64,000 nt of DNA. Source: Desulfarculales bacterium UBA696. GTDB lineage: Bacteria > Desulfobacterota > Syntrophobacteria > Syntrophobacterales > Syntrophobacteraceae. This document shows positions 1 through 7,746 of the stretch, in pieces. The notes under the pieces were generated by a model that saw only the letters and a program-made list of their open reading frames with translations, did no database searches and was not told the DNA's origin. Where the stretch lies: the NCBI GenBank assembly GCA_002298995.1, contig DBMO01000032.1:62001-126000 (forward strand), written 5' to 3'. The translations under genes and the position numbers were made by a program. Every line of letters begins with the position of its first letter. Position 1 is the first letter of the stretch.

Positions 1-252
1 TTTTTGAGCGTAGCACTCGGAAGGATCGCCGCCATGGCCGATTTCTGGGGCATCGATGCCCAGGTAGCGCACCTTTTCTCCATCATCCAAAATGATTGTG
101 TCCCCGTCGGAAACGAACCCGACGCTCGCTTCAGCAGGGAGTCGGGCCAATCCTGCCGCGCGGCTTGCACATCCTTGCCGTACCGGAGTCGAAAGGATCA
201 TGCATAATGATGTTACTGTCAGGTTGAATACAATCGAGCGTCTTGTAAACAT
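1..252 (-). CDS. Thermonuclease-like (SNase) protein, partial
   Basis: The 5' part (84 codons) of a gene that runs off the left edge of the window. An N-terminal hydrophobic stretch (about residues 6-24) looks like an export signal. It is followed by VSDGDTIILDDGEKVRYLGI and then DAPE, the hallmark start of the staphylococcal-nuclease fold (DGDT, R-x-x-G-I-D-A-P-E). The Asp residues and this Arg belong to the Ca2+ and phosphate site in the family. The predicted role is an exported phosphodiesterase cutting DNA or RNA. ATG at 252 is preceded by GGGGAGA at a good distance; an in-frame ATG at 270 is also possible. The C-terminal half, with the other catalytic Arg and Glu, lies outside the window. 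Confidence 0.85.
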   Translation of the reverse strand, partial: MFTRRSIVFNLTVTSLCMILSTPVRQGCASRAAGLARLPAEASVGFVSDGDTIILDDGEKVRYLGIDAPEIGHGGDPSECYAQK

Positions 253-514
253 TTCAGGTCTCCCCGGCATCTAATTAGACGGAGATTTTAGTATATTGGT
301 CTTGACGAAAAGGGGGGGAATGGTATTTTTTACCAGTTCGGAAATTGGTGGAGTTTCGGCCCGGCCGTTTCCGAACTCCGAGCTTTGTTACGAGGATACG
401 GGCAGGGGCACCCCGTACCGGGCCGCTTTCCACCTCTTGAACCAACACCGGTCCCTCAGCGTATTTCTTCCCGCAAAGCAGTCATGTCAGTGTGAGCATT
501 TTCGGAGTGAACCG
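253..514. other. Divergent intergenic region
   Basis: About 260 bases between the minus-strand nuclease and the plus-strand DUF2914 gene. It must hold the promoters of both. I see no clear -10/-35 pair, repeat or RNA gene. An open frame upstream of 515 continues the DUF2914 frame, but its composition and lack of homology-like features argue that it is not translated. Confidence 0.4.
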
Positions 515-991
515 ATGAAATTTTCGATAACCGCGGCAGCTCTGTTCGTAATCTTTTTGTTTGTGCCCCTCTCAGCCGCAAATTCTGCCCAGGAGCAGCC
601 TCAACCGCCCCTACAACCACCGGCCGCCACCGGCGAGCAGCAGAAGGCGGCTACTCCGGAAACCCAAAAACCGGTTCTCAAGCAGGCCCTCATGTCCGAG
701 CGAGTGGAAAACCTCACCCCTGTTCGCCCCGGATTTGCCTTTTCAGTTTCATCGGGACAGGTCTGTTGTTTTACTTCCTTCGACCCGGTGCCGCAGGCAA
801 CGGTTATCTATCACAGGTGGTTTCGCAGGGATGAATTGAGCACGCAGACCCGCCTGCGCCTTTATCCTCCGAGATGGTCAACCTATAGCGTGATTCAGCT
901 CCGGGAAACCGACAAAGGGCCTTGGAGGGTCGAGATCATAGACCAGAACGGACAGATCTTTCAGGTGCTCAGGTTCAGCATAACCGAATAA
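515..991 (+). CDS. DUF2914 exported protein
   Basis: A 158-aa protein. Residues 1-27 (MKFSITAAALFVIFLFVPLS and following) are a Sec signal peptide. A Pro/Gln/Ala-rich linker follows, then a C-terminal domain with VCCFT, YHRWFR, PRWSTYS and WRVEIID, the pattern of DUF2914. The family is found alone or fused to other envelope domains and has no proven activity. The ATG at 515 was chosen because it begins the signal peptide; the frame stays open to 296, but that extension is not protein-like. The stop lies just before the cyclase gene, so the two are probably co-transcribed. Confidence 0.75.
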   Translation: MKFSITAAALFVIFLFVPLSAANSAQEQPQPPLQPPAATGEQQKAATPETQKPVLKQALMSERVENLTPVRPGFAFSVSSGQVCCFTSFDPVPQATVIYHRWFRRDELSTQTRLRLYPPRWSTYSVIQLRETDKGPWRVEIIDQNGQIFQVLRFSITE

Positions 992-1006
992 TTGGATAGC
1001 TCTATA

Positions 1007-2452
1007 ATGACCCGCACTTTAGCATTTCTCTCATCGATACGCTGGCAGGATATAGTGGATATCCTCATAAACAGCTATATCCTTCTGCGGGTCTATATTC
1101 TCTTCCAGGGAACGAATGCCTTTCGCGTCCTGGTCGGAATAACCTCCCTGTGGATACTCCAGGAGGTCGCCGCGAGCATAGGATTGATCCTTACCAGTTG
1201 GGCAATCCGCGGCATTACGACAGCGGCCGCCATCATAATAATAGTTGTCTTCCGAAATGAAATCCGCGCGGCACTGCAGGTGCGTAACTTAAAGACGTTT
1301 CTTTGGGGTTTCCCCAACCGCGAGCAGACCACTCCGGTTGAAGTAATTACCGAGAGCGTTTTCCAGATGGCGAAAAGGAGAATGGGCGCCCTCATCGTTT
1401 TCCCCGGAAAAGAAGACCTCGGAGAGGTGATCCACGGAGGAATCCCCTGGAACGGCACCGTCTCCCAGGAGATGCTGATGAGCGTCTTCTGGAATCAAAG
1501 CCCGGTTCATGACGGGGCGGTAATTATAAGGGGTAGGGAAGTCGCCGAAGTAGGGGTCCTCCTGCCGCTTTCCCAGCGCCAGGATTTGCCTTCCTACTAC
1601 GGGACCAGGCACCGCGCGGCGGTAGGTCTCGCCGAGCGGGCCGACGCGCTCATCGTGGTGGTGTCCGAAGAGCGAGGACGCGTAAGCGTTGCCCATGACA
1701 ATTCGCTAAAGCCCGTGGTCGATAAGGAAGAACTGTCATTCCTGATAAGAAAGCACCTTAATTTCCCGGACATAAACCCGGCGAAGCAGCGGGAGCGGGA
1801 ACGCGTCAAGCTGCTGGTGGCGGCTGGGCTTTCGCTGATGATTATGACCGGCATCTGGTTCGGATTTACACGGAGCCAGGATACGATTATCGGGCTAAAT
1901 GTCCCGATAGAATACATCAACCGCCCGCTCAACTATGAAATACTGGAAACTTCGGTAGACGAGGCAAAGCTGCAGCTTTTCGGATCGAGTGCAATCATCA
2001 AGTCGCTCAAACCCGGCCAGGTAGGAGTCAGGTTGGACCTGAGCAAGGCAGCGGAGGGGCGGAATATCTTCACGATAACCCAGGATGACATAATGCTCCC
2101 ACCTGGGGTCTCCCTCAATAAGATACAGCCCGCGGCAATCGAGGTCACCCTGGACGTCCCGACGACAAAAGAGCTTCCGGTGCAGGTGGACTGGGTTGGC
2201 AAGCTACCCGAAAACCGCGCTCTTGTCGACGTGAGCGTCTCACCCGAGGCTGTAAAGGTAATCGGGGGCAGCAAAACGCTTGAAAAGGTGAGCACCGTCT
2301 ATACGGCCCCGGTCAGGCTGGACGGCCTCTCCAAGTCAGGGTCGATTTCAAGCCCGATTGTGCTGTCGCCGCCATCACTTCGCATTTCTTCGAACTCGCC
2401 CGACAGGGTCACCATCCACTATACTCTTCAGGAAAAACCTCCAGCCAGATAA
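1007..2452 (+). CDS. cdaA: Diadenylate cyclase CdaA fused to YbbR repeats
   Basis: A 481-aa membrane protein making cyclic di-AMP from two ATP. Three hydrophobic helices fill about residues 10-85. The DAC (DisA_N) domain lies at about 95-245 with both signature motifs, VHDGAVII and GTRHRAAVGLAE, which form the ATP/metal site. A fourth helix (about 270-290) is followed by about 190 residues of YbbR-like beta repeats, presumably outside the inner membrane. In many bacteria CdaA and its regulator CdaR (YbbR) are separate genes; here they are one chain. I prefer ATG 1007 (GGATAG seven bases upstream) over an in-frame TTG at 992, directly after the DUF2914 stop. Close coupling to that gene suggests one transcript. 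Confidence 0.93.
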   Translation: MTRTLAFLSSIRWQDIVDILINSYILLRVYILFQGTNAFRVLVGITSLWILQEVAASIGLILTSWAIRGITTAAAIIIIVVFRNEIRAALQVRNLKTFLWGFPNREQTTPVEVITESVFQMAKRRMGALIVFPGKEDLGEVIHGGIPWNGTVSQEMLMSVFWNQSPVHDGAVIIRGREVAEVGVLLPLSQRQDLPSYYGTRHRAAVGLAERADALIVVVSEERGRVSVAHDNSLKPVVDKEELSFLIRKHLNFPDINPAKQRERERVKLLVAAGLSLMIMTGIWFGFTRSQDTIIGLNVPIEYINRPLNYEILETSVDEAKLQLFGSSAIIKSLKPGQVGVRLDLSKAAEGRNIFTITQDDIMLPPGVSLNKIQPAAIEVTLDVPTTKELPVQVDWVGKLPENRALVDVSVSPEAVKVIGGSKTLEKVSTVYTAPVRLDGLSKSGSISSPIVLSPPSLRISSNSPDRVTIHYTLQEKPPAR

Positions 2453-2482
2453 AACTAATCAATGGCGCGGAGCGGCCGGAGA

Positions 2483-3826
2483 TCAAGAGATATCGGTGGT
2501 GCCGCCGTTTTTCAGGGAGAGTATGATACGGTTTGCCCTTTCCTCGACTTCCGGGATCATTTCCACCAAAGCTTTTAATGAGGTGAGGATCTTTCTTGTC
2601 TGTTGCTTGTGGGGTATGCTCAGGGCCGGGTGATTAAGGAATGCAAGGATCTGGTCGAGCATAAAGACCTTATCGACCGTAAAATCCGTGTAGGCAATCT
2701 TGGGCCAGACGGTCCTTAGATCGTCGGGAAGGTGGAGCATATTTTGCGCCAGGTTTTCATCAGTGCCGATCCACATGGCGCGCTGGAGGCGATCGAGAAG
2801 CGATAAGATCTCGTCGCGGCTGGTGTCCCATGCGTTGCTCTCAAGCAGTCTGCGCCATTTTGGGCGTATTTTGTTTTCGACCCACTTTTCGGCAATTGTG
2901 GGCATCAGGGACAGGGTGTCGAGTTCGCGCTGCTCCTGCAGAAGCGTTTCGCACACCTTCATCAGCTTCGGGATGCCGTTCACCGTGTCGAGGCCTGATG
3001 CGGCGAGTTCGTTGAGGCGGCCCAGTATGTGGTGCTTGCTCTCCATTTCTGGAAAAGCCAGCGTAATTTGCGACTCCCACTGCTCGCGCAGGAAGCTCAA
3101 CTCGGCGTTTATCGCCGAGAAGATAAACCCGAGCTTTATAAGCGTGTTTCTGAGTTCGTGTGCAAGGACATTGCAGCTCTGAAGGCGCTGGCGGGCTAAT
3201 TCTTTCTGGGCTTCCGAGAGCGTCTCGCGGGCGTGGAGCGAAAGAAGTTCGGTGCCGAGTGTCCGTGAGAGTTTTTTGATGATCTTTGTGGAAGCATCCC
3301 CCATTCGGATAGTTCCCGGTCTGAAGTGAATCTTCACAACCGCCACGACCACGTACTCGCTGTCTCTCCAGATCTGTTTCCCTTGACAATCGATGGGATA
3401 TTCCAGGCAGTTGGGCTGGTCCCCGTATAGATAGGATTTCTTTATCAGAACGGGTTCCATGTGGTTATGGTCTTCGGGTTCGTTGCGCAGTTGCTTGCGA
3501 ACGCTGCGCTCATCCTGGTTGGGGTCTTCGGCGGTCCAGCTTTTTCCCTTCTCGACGCACCACGCCATCGCTTCTTTCACACGGTCCGGCGTGTCCCTGT
3601 ATTGCTCCCAGACCCTTCCGGGAGGATCATAGTCGGACTTTTCAGGAAACCCCCACACGATTTCGCCGTTGTCCCGGCGAACGCCGGAGGTCACACGCAC
3701 GGCCTGCAGCCGAGGCATGGGACCTATCCGGTAAATGGTTCCCTTGGTTGCCGTCTGAAGGCAGAAAAGGATGGTTTCAATCATATCCTTGCAGGCACGC
3801 TCAAGGATATCTTCGCCTATTATCAT
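2483..3826 (-). CDS. Histidine-kinase-like protein without ATPase domain
   Basis: A 447-aa soluble protein. An N-terminal sensor-like region (about 1-205) lacks membrane segments. At about residues 218-245 there is a typical H-box, LAHELRNTLIKLGF, like HisKA dimerisation helices. What follows is helical and shows no N, G1 or G2 box, so no HATPase_c domain is visible. It could be a phosphotransfer or inhibitory partner, or a degenerate kinase. ATG 3826 was chosen; an upstream in-frame ATG at 3862 would add 12 residues. It converges on cdaA with a 30-base gap. Function unknown. Confidence 0.7.
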   Translation of the reverse strand: MIIGEDILERACKDMIETILFCLQTATKGTIYRIGPMPRLQAVRVTSGVRRDNGEIVWGFPEKSDYDPPGRVWEQYRDTPDRVKEAMAWCVEKGKSWTAEDPNQDERSVRKQLRNEPEDHNHMEPVLIKKSYLYGDQPNCLEYPIDCQGKQIWRDSEYVVVAVVKIHFRPGTIRMGDASTKIIKKLSRTLGTELLSLHARETLSEAQKELARQRLQSCNVLAHELRNTLIKLGFIFSAINAELSFLREQWESQITLAFPEMESKHHILGRLNELAASGLDTVNGIPKLMKVCETLLQEQRELDTLSLMPTIAEKWVENKIRPKWRRLLESNAWDTSRDEILSLLDRLQRAMWIGTDENLAQNMLHLPDDLRTVWPKIAYTDFTVDKVFMLDQILAFLNHPALSIPHKQQTRKILTSLKALVEMIPEVEERANRIILSLKNGGTTDIS

Positions 3827-4078
3827 CGTAGGTCTGCAGCCCCCCCTGAGGACTCGATTCAATGGATGTACATTCCGCCATCGGAGCTTGTATCCCGAAT
3901 CCCGGATATAATCAACCTAGTTTTCCAGTAGGAAAAACAACCAGCCGCGCTAAATCACCCGATGCCCCCAATCGCCTATTTGGCTTGCCTTGAACAGGCA
4001 ATGGAGTAGAATTTGGTTGCGGGTTTCAGGTTTGGATGGTGGAGTGAAGCGGGATTCCGCGATCGACGTAGGATGTGG

Positions 4079-4098
4079 GGCAGGCTTTCGAGCCTGCC
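4079..4098. repeat. Dispersed GGCAGGCT/AGCCTGCC hairpin, copy 1
   Basis: A perfect 8-bp inverted repeat, GGCAGGCT-TTCG-AGCCTGCC, preceded by ATGTGG. It sits in the 325-base gap between two divergent genes (3827-4151), where I recognise nothing else. Related hairpins lie at 24232-24247 and 61022-61049. The UUCG loop makes a very stable RNA hairpin, but no T-run follows. Confidence 0.6.
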
Positions 4099-4151
4099 GC
4101 CGCCTGGTATGATGGATTAGCGCCACCCTGCATCGTTGAGGGGTTTATGGT

Positions 4152-4853
4152 ATGAGAAACTTCAGATACTTGCGTGTTCCGGTCCGTGTGCTCGCAATTG
4201 CCGCGGCATCAATAATGCTCGTCGGACAGTTATGGTCCACGGCCAATGGTGCCGAAAAGGAAAGAAAAGATCCTAAATTCCGCTGGGCTTTCGGCGCTAT
4301 CCACGGTAGCGCTGCCAAAGTTGAGCCCGTAAAGGCAGCATCGGTCCTAAGGTCAGGCGATAAGCTCAAGTTTATGGTCGAGCTTGGGCGAAAGTGCTTC
4401 GTATACCTGATCCACCACAATTCGCAGGGGGAGCTGACAATGATCTTTCCCTACGATATCAAACTGTTCGAAAACGATTACCAGGCCGGACGGCGGTACT
4501 ATGCTCCAAAGGGCGAGGCATGGTTTCAACTCGACAACAGGACCGGCACGGAAACCTTCTACCTTATGGCCTCCGACCAACGGCTGCTCGATGTCGAGTA
4601 TCTCCATGCCAAATATGCCTCGGCAGAACCAGCTAAAAGACCGGAGCTTGCACTGCGCCTGGTGTCTGAACTAAACAACCTGAAAGAGCAATACAAGGCA
4701 TCAGAAAACCACGAGGTTCTTGCCCGGTACGAGGGAGTCGAGAGGGGATTCGAGCGGGCCACCGGGGCCGACCCGACCGATATAGCCGTTCTCGCGACTG
4801 GTATATGGTTCGAGAATCTGTACTCCGAAACTATCGTTGTCGAACACCGGTAA
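4152..4853 (+). CDS. DUF4384 exported protein
   Basis: A 233-aa protein with a signal peptide (residues 1-34, cut near STANGA). The core at about 60-150 contains LRSGDKLKFMVEL, CFVYLIHHNSQGELTMIFP and related strands, the pattern of DUF4384, a domain often fused to Ser/Thr kinases or caspase-like proteins or found as a secreted partner. The C-terminal half is helical and charged. RBS-like GAGGGG lies about nine bases before ATG 4152. The gene stands alone, with no operon partner visible. Function unknown. Confidence 0.72.
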   Translation: MRNFRYLRVPVRVLAIAAASIMLVGQLWSTANGAEKERKDPKFRWAFGAIHGSAAKVEPVKAASVLRSGDKLKFMVELGRKCFVYLIHHNSQGELTMIFPYDIKLFENDYQAGRRYYAPKGEAWFQLDNRTGTETFYLMASDQRLLDVEYLHAKYASAEPAKRPELALRLVSELNNLKEQYKASENHEVLARYEGVERGFERATGADPTDIAVLATGIWFENLYSETIVVEHR

Positions 4854-4983
4854 CGGAGGGCGGAAGACGGAAGGGCAGGGAATTATTGCGGCTTGGAGAG
4901 CCAGCGCGTGAACATCAATTCTTAAAAGCATGCCCGAAAGCTGGATGGCACTGGAGTCGAGTCTCCAAATGAGATCTCAGCCA

Positions 4984-5460
4984 TTACGAGGGACGACTTT
5001 TCGATATCACATCGCATAGTTCGGCAAGAAAACTTTCACACTCCTCCTCCTCGCCGATTTCCATGGCGCGCCGCCGCAGTTCCTCGGCCAGGGAAGGCTC
5101 GTATTGGTCGAACATCTTCTCCTTAAGCTCTTCATATTTCTCGCGCTCGAACGAGAGAATGCAGGCATCCTGAAGAGGTTTGAAGCAGCGCTGCCGTTTT
5201 TCTTTCTCCAACTCCTTGAGAATAACCGGCATATCGCTAATGAGCTCGCGCAGTTCGGTTATGCGCGACTTGACCTTCCTAACTCTCTCGCGCGTCACAT
5301 TGCCTTTTGCCCATTCCATCAACATCGTCGGAAGCTTCACACTGAGCTGATCCAACTCGCGTTGCGCGGAACTTTCTTCTATTTTCATTCGCATTATCAG
5401 GCTGTCGAGTTCGGCCCAAGCCTTCGTCGCCTTATCCCGTATCTGCTGTTCCTTATGCAT
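4984..5460 (-). CDS. Coiled-coil protein of unknown function
   Basis: A 158-aa, very hydrophilic and almost wholly helical protein rich in Glu, Lys and Arg. Heptad-like spacing runs through residues 1-125, and the tail is acidic (GEEEECESF). It has no membrane segment and no catalytic motif that I recognise. A strong GGAGG seven bases before ATG 5460 and clean coding character support a real gene. I do not recognise the family; a structural or adaptor role is the most that can be said. Confidence 0.65.
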   Translation of the reverse strand: MHKEQQIRDKATKAWAELDSLIMRMKIEESSAQRELDQLSVKLPTMLMEWAKGNVTRERVRKVKSRITELRELISDMPVILKELEKEKRQRCFKPLQDACILSFEREKYEELKEKMFDQYEPSLAEELRRRAMEIGEEEECESFLAELCDVISKSRPS

Positions 5461-6101
5461 AACTCATCCTCCATCGGGCATATCGGCTGAATAATACTGT
5501 ATTTGAGAAGAATATGCACTATCAATATGAAAGCGGAGGAAGTGTCGAATAAAGGAACACCACCCATCACAATATATGTCGGTTGCTTTTACGTAAATAG
5601 GGGAGGCTTTAAAAAAGAAAAAAGCCGAAAGGTGGGGCAGACCGATCGGCTCTGAGGAGGAAAGAGTTTTATTGTCGGTTGATAGATAGAGCAACTTTAA
5701 TGCCAAACTGTGGCATGGCAAATAAATGTAGTAATAACGGTTATATGGCCTGATCAGGCCAGGTTGTTGTGTTCTCGATAAAGCCGCACTAATCCCGCCA
5801 TTAATGCGCCTCAAAGGGCGTAAACCCGCCATTGAATAGGAGTTCCACAAAAAATATAAGAAAAAAGAAGGGAAGCTTGGGCTTGATTGCCGGTGCGCGG
5901 CTCTACCCCTGCCAAGACATGCAGGTCGAGTTTGGAAGAGTGGTCGAACCCGGGTGTGCGGCCGCCGGATCCACGGAGTCATTTTGGCTCCCCGTGTTCA
6001 GGGCGGCAATTCAGGTGATTGATTCTAATCACCCGTTGGGTAACATTTACCGGACAGAAGCAATGAATGTAGTGCGATCCTTTGCGAAAAGCCGTCTTTT
6101 C
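5461..6101. other. Intergenic region with palindromes
   Basis: About 640 bases without a convincing gene. It holds a perfect 16-bp palindrome TGGCCTGATCAGGCCA (5746-5761), a nearby inverted pair TGCCA/TGGCA (5701-5715), and a CCCGCCATT element occurring twice (about 5795 and 5826). Open frames on both strands here are compositionally poor and I do not call them. The promoter of the gene starting at 5460 should lie at the left end. Confidence 0.4.
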
Positions 6102-6488
6102 TTATGCCTCCGCGCGTGCTCTCAGATCGACTGCGCCGCTTACGTAGGCAAGGGCCATGCAGCGGGCATAATCATCTTCGAGCCGGTCGCCTTCAAGATA
6201 TTCCTGTTCATATGAGGAGCACTTCTCACAGGAAAAACCGGGCCACTTTTTCTGTATGGCTTGATTCAGACAATCACTGTAGCCCCGACAAAATACGTTG
6301 CGTCTTACCTTGTCGCAACTTTCCACGGCCGTGAAGCGAATTGGAGTTCCTCTTCCCACGATCTTCCTCCTGCTGTTTGAAATTTCGTTTGCCCACCGTG
6401 CATCTAATATCAATCCAACCCGTGGAAATTGAAATTGGGTGAACAGGGTATTTTTAAACTCCCCGGCTGTATTTTCCGAATCGGGCAT
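6102..6488 (-). CDS. Cys-rich small protein of unknown function
   Basis: A 128-aa protein. Its C-terminal half has regularly spaced cysteines: CDKVRRNVFCRGYSDCL, then FSCEKCSSYEQE, and a last one in RCMALAY. C-x2-C together with the other Cys residues suggests a zinc or iron-sulphur knuckle. The Trp- and Arg-rich first half contains WANEISNSRRK. It has no signal peptide. ATG 6488 is the only ATG in a sensible place; an in-frame TTG at 6518 would add ten residues. I do not recognise the family. The gene lies about 165 bases downstream of the DUF1573 gene, past a possible terminator. Confidence 0.55.
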   Translation of the reverse strand: MPDSENTAGEFKNTLFTQFQFPRVGLILDARWANEISNSRRKIVGRGTPIRFTAVESCDKVRRNVFCRGYSDCLNQAIQKKWPGFSCEKCSSYEQEYLEGDRLEDDYARCMALAYVSGAVDLRARAEA

Positions 6489-6625
6489 ATATGCACCGGA
6501 GCTTATTAGCAAGAACAAGCATTTGGATACTCTTGTCGCCGTAAATATCTGCTTTCTTCACCGAAGGGCGACAGTAAGGGAAAACTCAACCTTCTACCGG
6601 GAACACTGTACATGAGCCGGTCGGA

Positions 6626-6653
6626 AAACCCCCGGCACTGATTGTTCGCCGGG
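6626..6653 (-). terminator. Possible terminator after DUF1573 gene
   Basis: On the minus strand, CCCGGC and GCCGGG pair around an 11-base loop directly after the DUF1573 stop codon, followed by GGGTTTT. The U-run is short, so this is a weak candidate for the end of the ctpA-yibQ-DUF1573 operon. Confidence 0.4.
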
Positions 6654-7703
6654 CTACCGCGGGGCGCTGGCGCCAACGGGTTGCTCTACGGAATTGAATA
6701 AATGGACCTGGACCACTTCCTTTTCTCCGGGAGCGGCACTTGTTTCAATAGTCAGGGTCGTCTGCTGCCTGGTCCCTGGCTGGATGGATTCCAGCTTGGG
6801 GTTGATTTCGATTACATACCCGGCATCATCAAGTGGATGCTGAGTAACAGTCATCAACCGTTCGTCGTATCCGAGGCCGGTAATCTGAAAAGGAGTGTTC
6901 CGGTTTGCAGTTATCGTTATCTTGCCCGGCCGCTCTGGCTGATCGCCGCTTAGTCTCCCGATCAGAACCGCCTGCGGTTTCACCGAAATCTCTCCTTCAA
7001 GAAACGCGTTGACTGTAATAAGGATATCGGGCTTTTGTGGCAAATCGGTGAATACTTTCAGGTATCCGCGATAATTTCCGCGCTTGGCCTTGTTGGTTAC
7101 CCTCAGCCTGTAGAATTTACCGTCTTCGACGATTTCGATATTATGCGTGACTTTATCGTCCAGATCGCTCTCGACGCGGATGAGGCGAAACGGAACGGTC
7201 GATCCGACGAGTTCGATGATCGTTTCGGGTATAAAATCGGCCATGCCGCGAAAAACAACCGAAGTGGAGGGGCGGACGTCGATCAGGGAGATTACCCTTC
7301 CCTCGACCTTCAGCACGAGTTGCGGGGATTGGGGATCGTCACTGTAGACCGTGGCAGTTTTGGATACTTTCCCTTGGAATCCCTTCAGGTTTACTTTGAG
7401 AGTAATCTTTCCCTCGCCGCCGGCGGGGATCGCCCTGTCAAAATGGGCGACAGTGCAGCCTCAACTGGTCTTCACCTGGCTGATATTGAGGACCCCGGCC
7501 CCGGTATTTTTAACCGCGAACTCGAGCTCCAACTCGGCGCTCTCCATCTTTTCACCGAAATTGTAATTCATCTGGGGGATGTATATAAATGGCTGTCCCT
7601 GCTGACGGGGTTCTGCTTCCTTTGCGGCCAGCACACCCGGGTAGGATACAAAAACCAGGAGCAAGGCAGCGGTTAGGAATACAATTTTGTTTTGATAGAG
7701 CAT
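6654..7703 (-). CDS. DUF1573 exported protein, predicted selenoprotein (in-frame UGA at 7463-7461)
   Basis: The frame reads 349 codons if the TGA at 7463-7461 is decoded as selenocysteine. Residues 1-27 are a signal peptide. MNYNFGEK to VLNISQVKTS is the first part of a DUF1573 (Ig-like, ASH/MSP-type) domain, and GCTVAHFD with PAGGEGKITL continues it directly after the TGA. The family usually has Cys-Gly-Cys-Thr here; the first Cys is replaced by UGA, giving U-G-C-T. About 220 further residues form two more beta domains. A hairpin starts nine bases after the UGA. ATG 7703 has AGGGA eight bases upstream; ATG 7721 is an alternative. Third gene of the ctpA-yibQ operon. The alternative reading is two ORFs or a nonsense mutation, but the paralogue at 30845 has the same UGA. 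Confidence 0.8.
7429..7451 (-). promoter_or_regulatory. SECIS-like hairpin after UGA, copy 1
   Basis: Minus-strand stem of seven pairs, GTCGCCC with GGGCGAT (outer pair G-U), around a nine-base loop. It begins nine bases after the UGA, where bacterial SECIS elements lie inside the coding region. The paralogous gene has a stem in exactly the same register (31079-31101). The loop does not obviously match the E. coli GU loop rule. Confidence 0.6.
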
Positions 7704-7746
7704 TATGCGATCCCTTTTCATGATTAGCTCGAAGCAGATTCCCCAC

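Noticed and set aside
5464..5982. Long minus-strand open frame
   Set aside because: Composition is not protein-like, no RBS, and it spans palindromes and repeats.
7461..7463. UGA as a simple nonsense mutation or sequencing error
   Set aside because: The paralogue at 31067-31069 has the same UGA at the same motif position, with intact frames on both sides and a hairpin in the same register.
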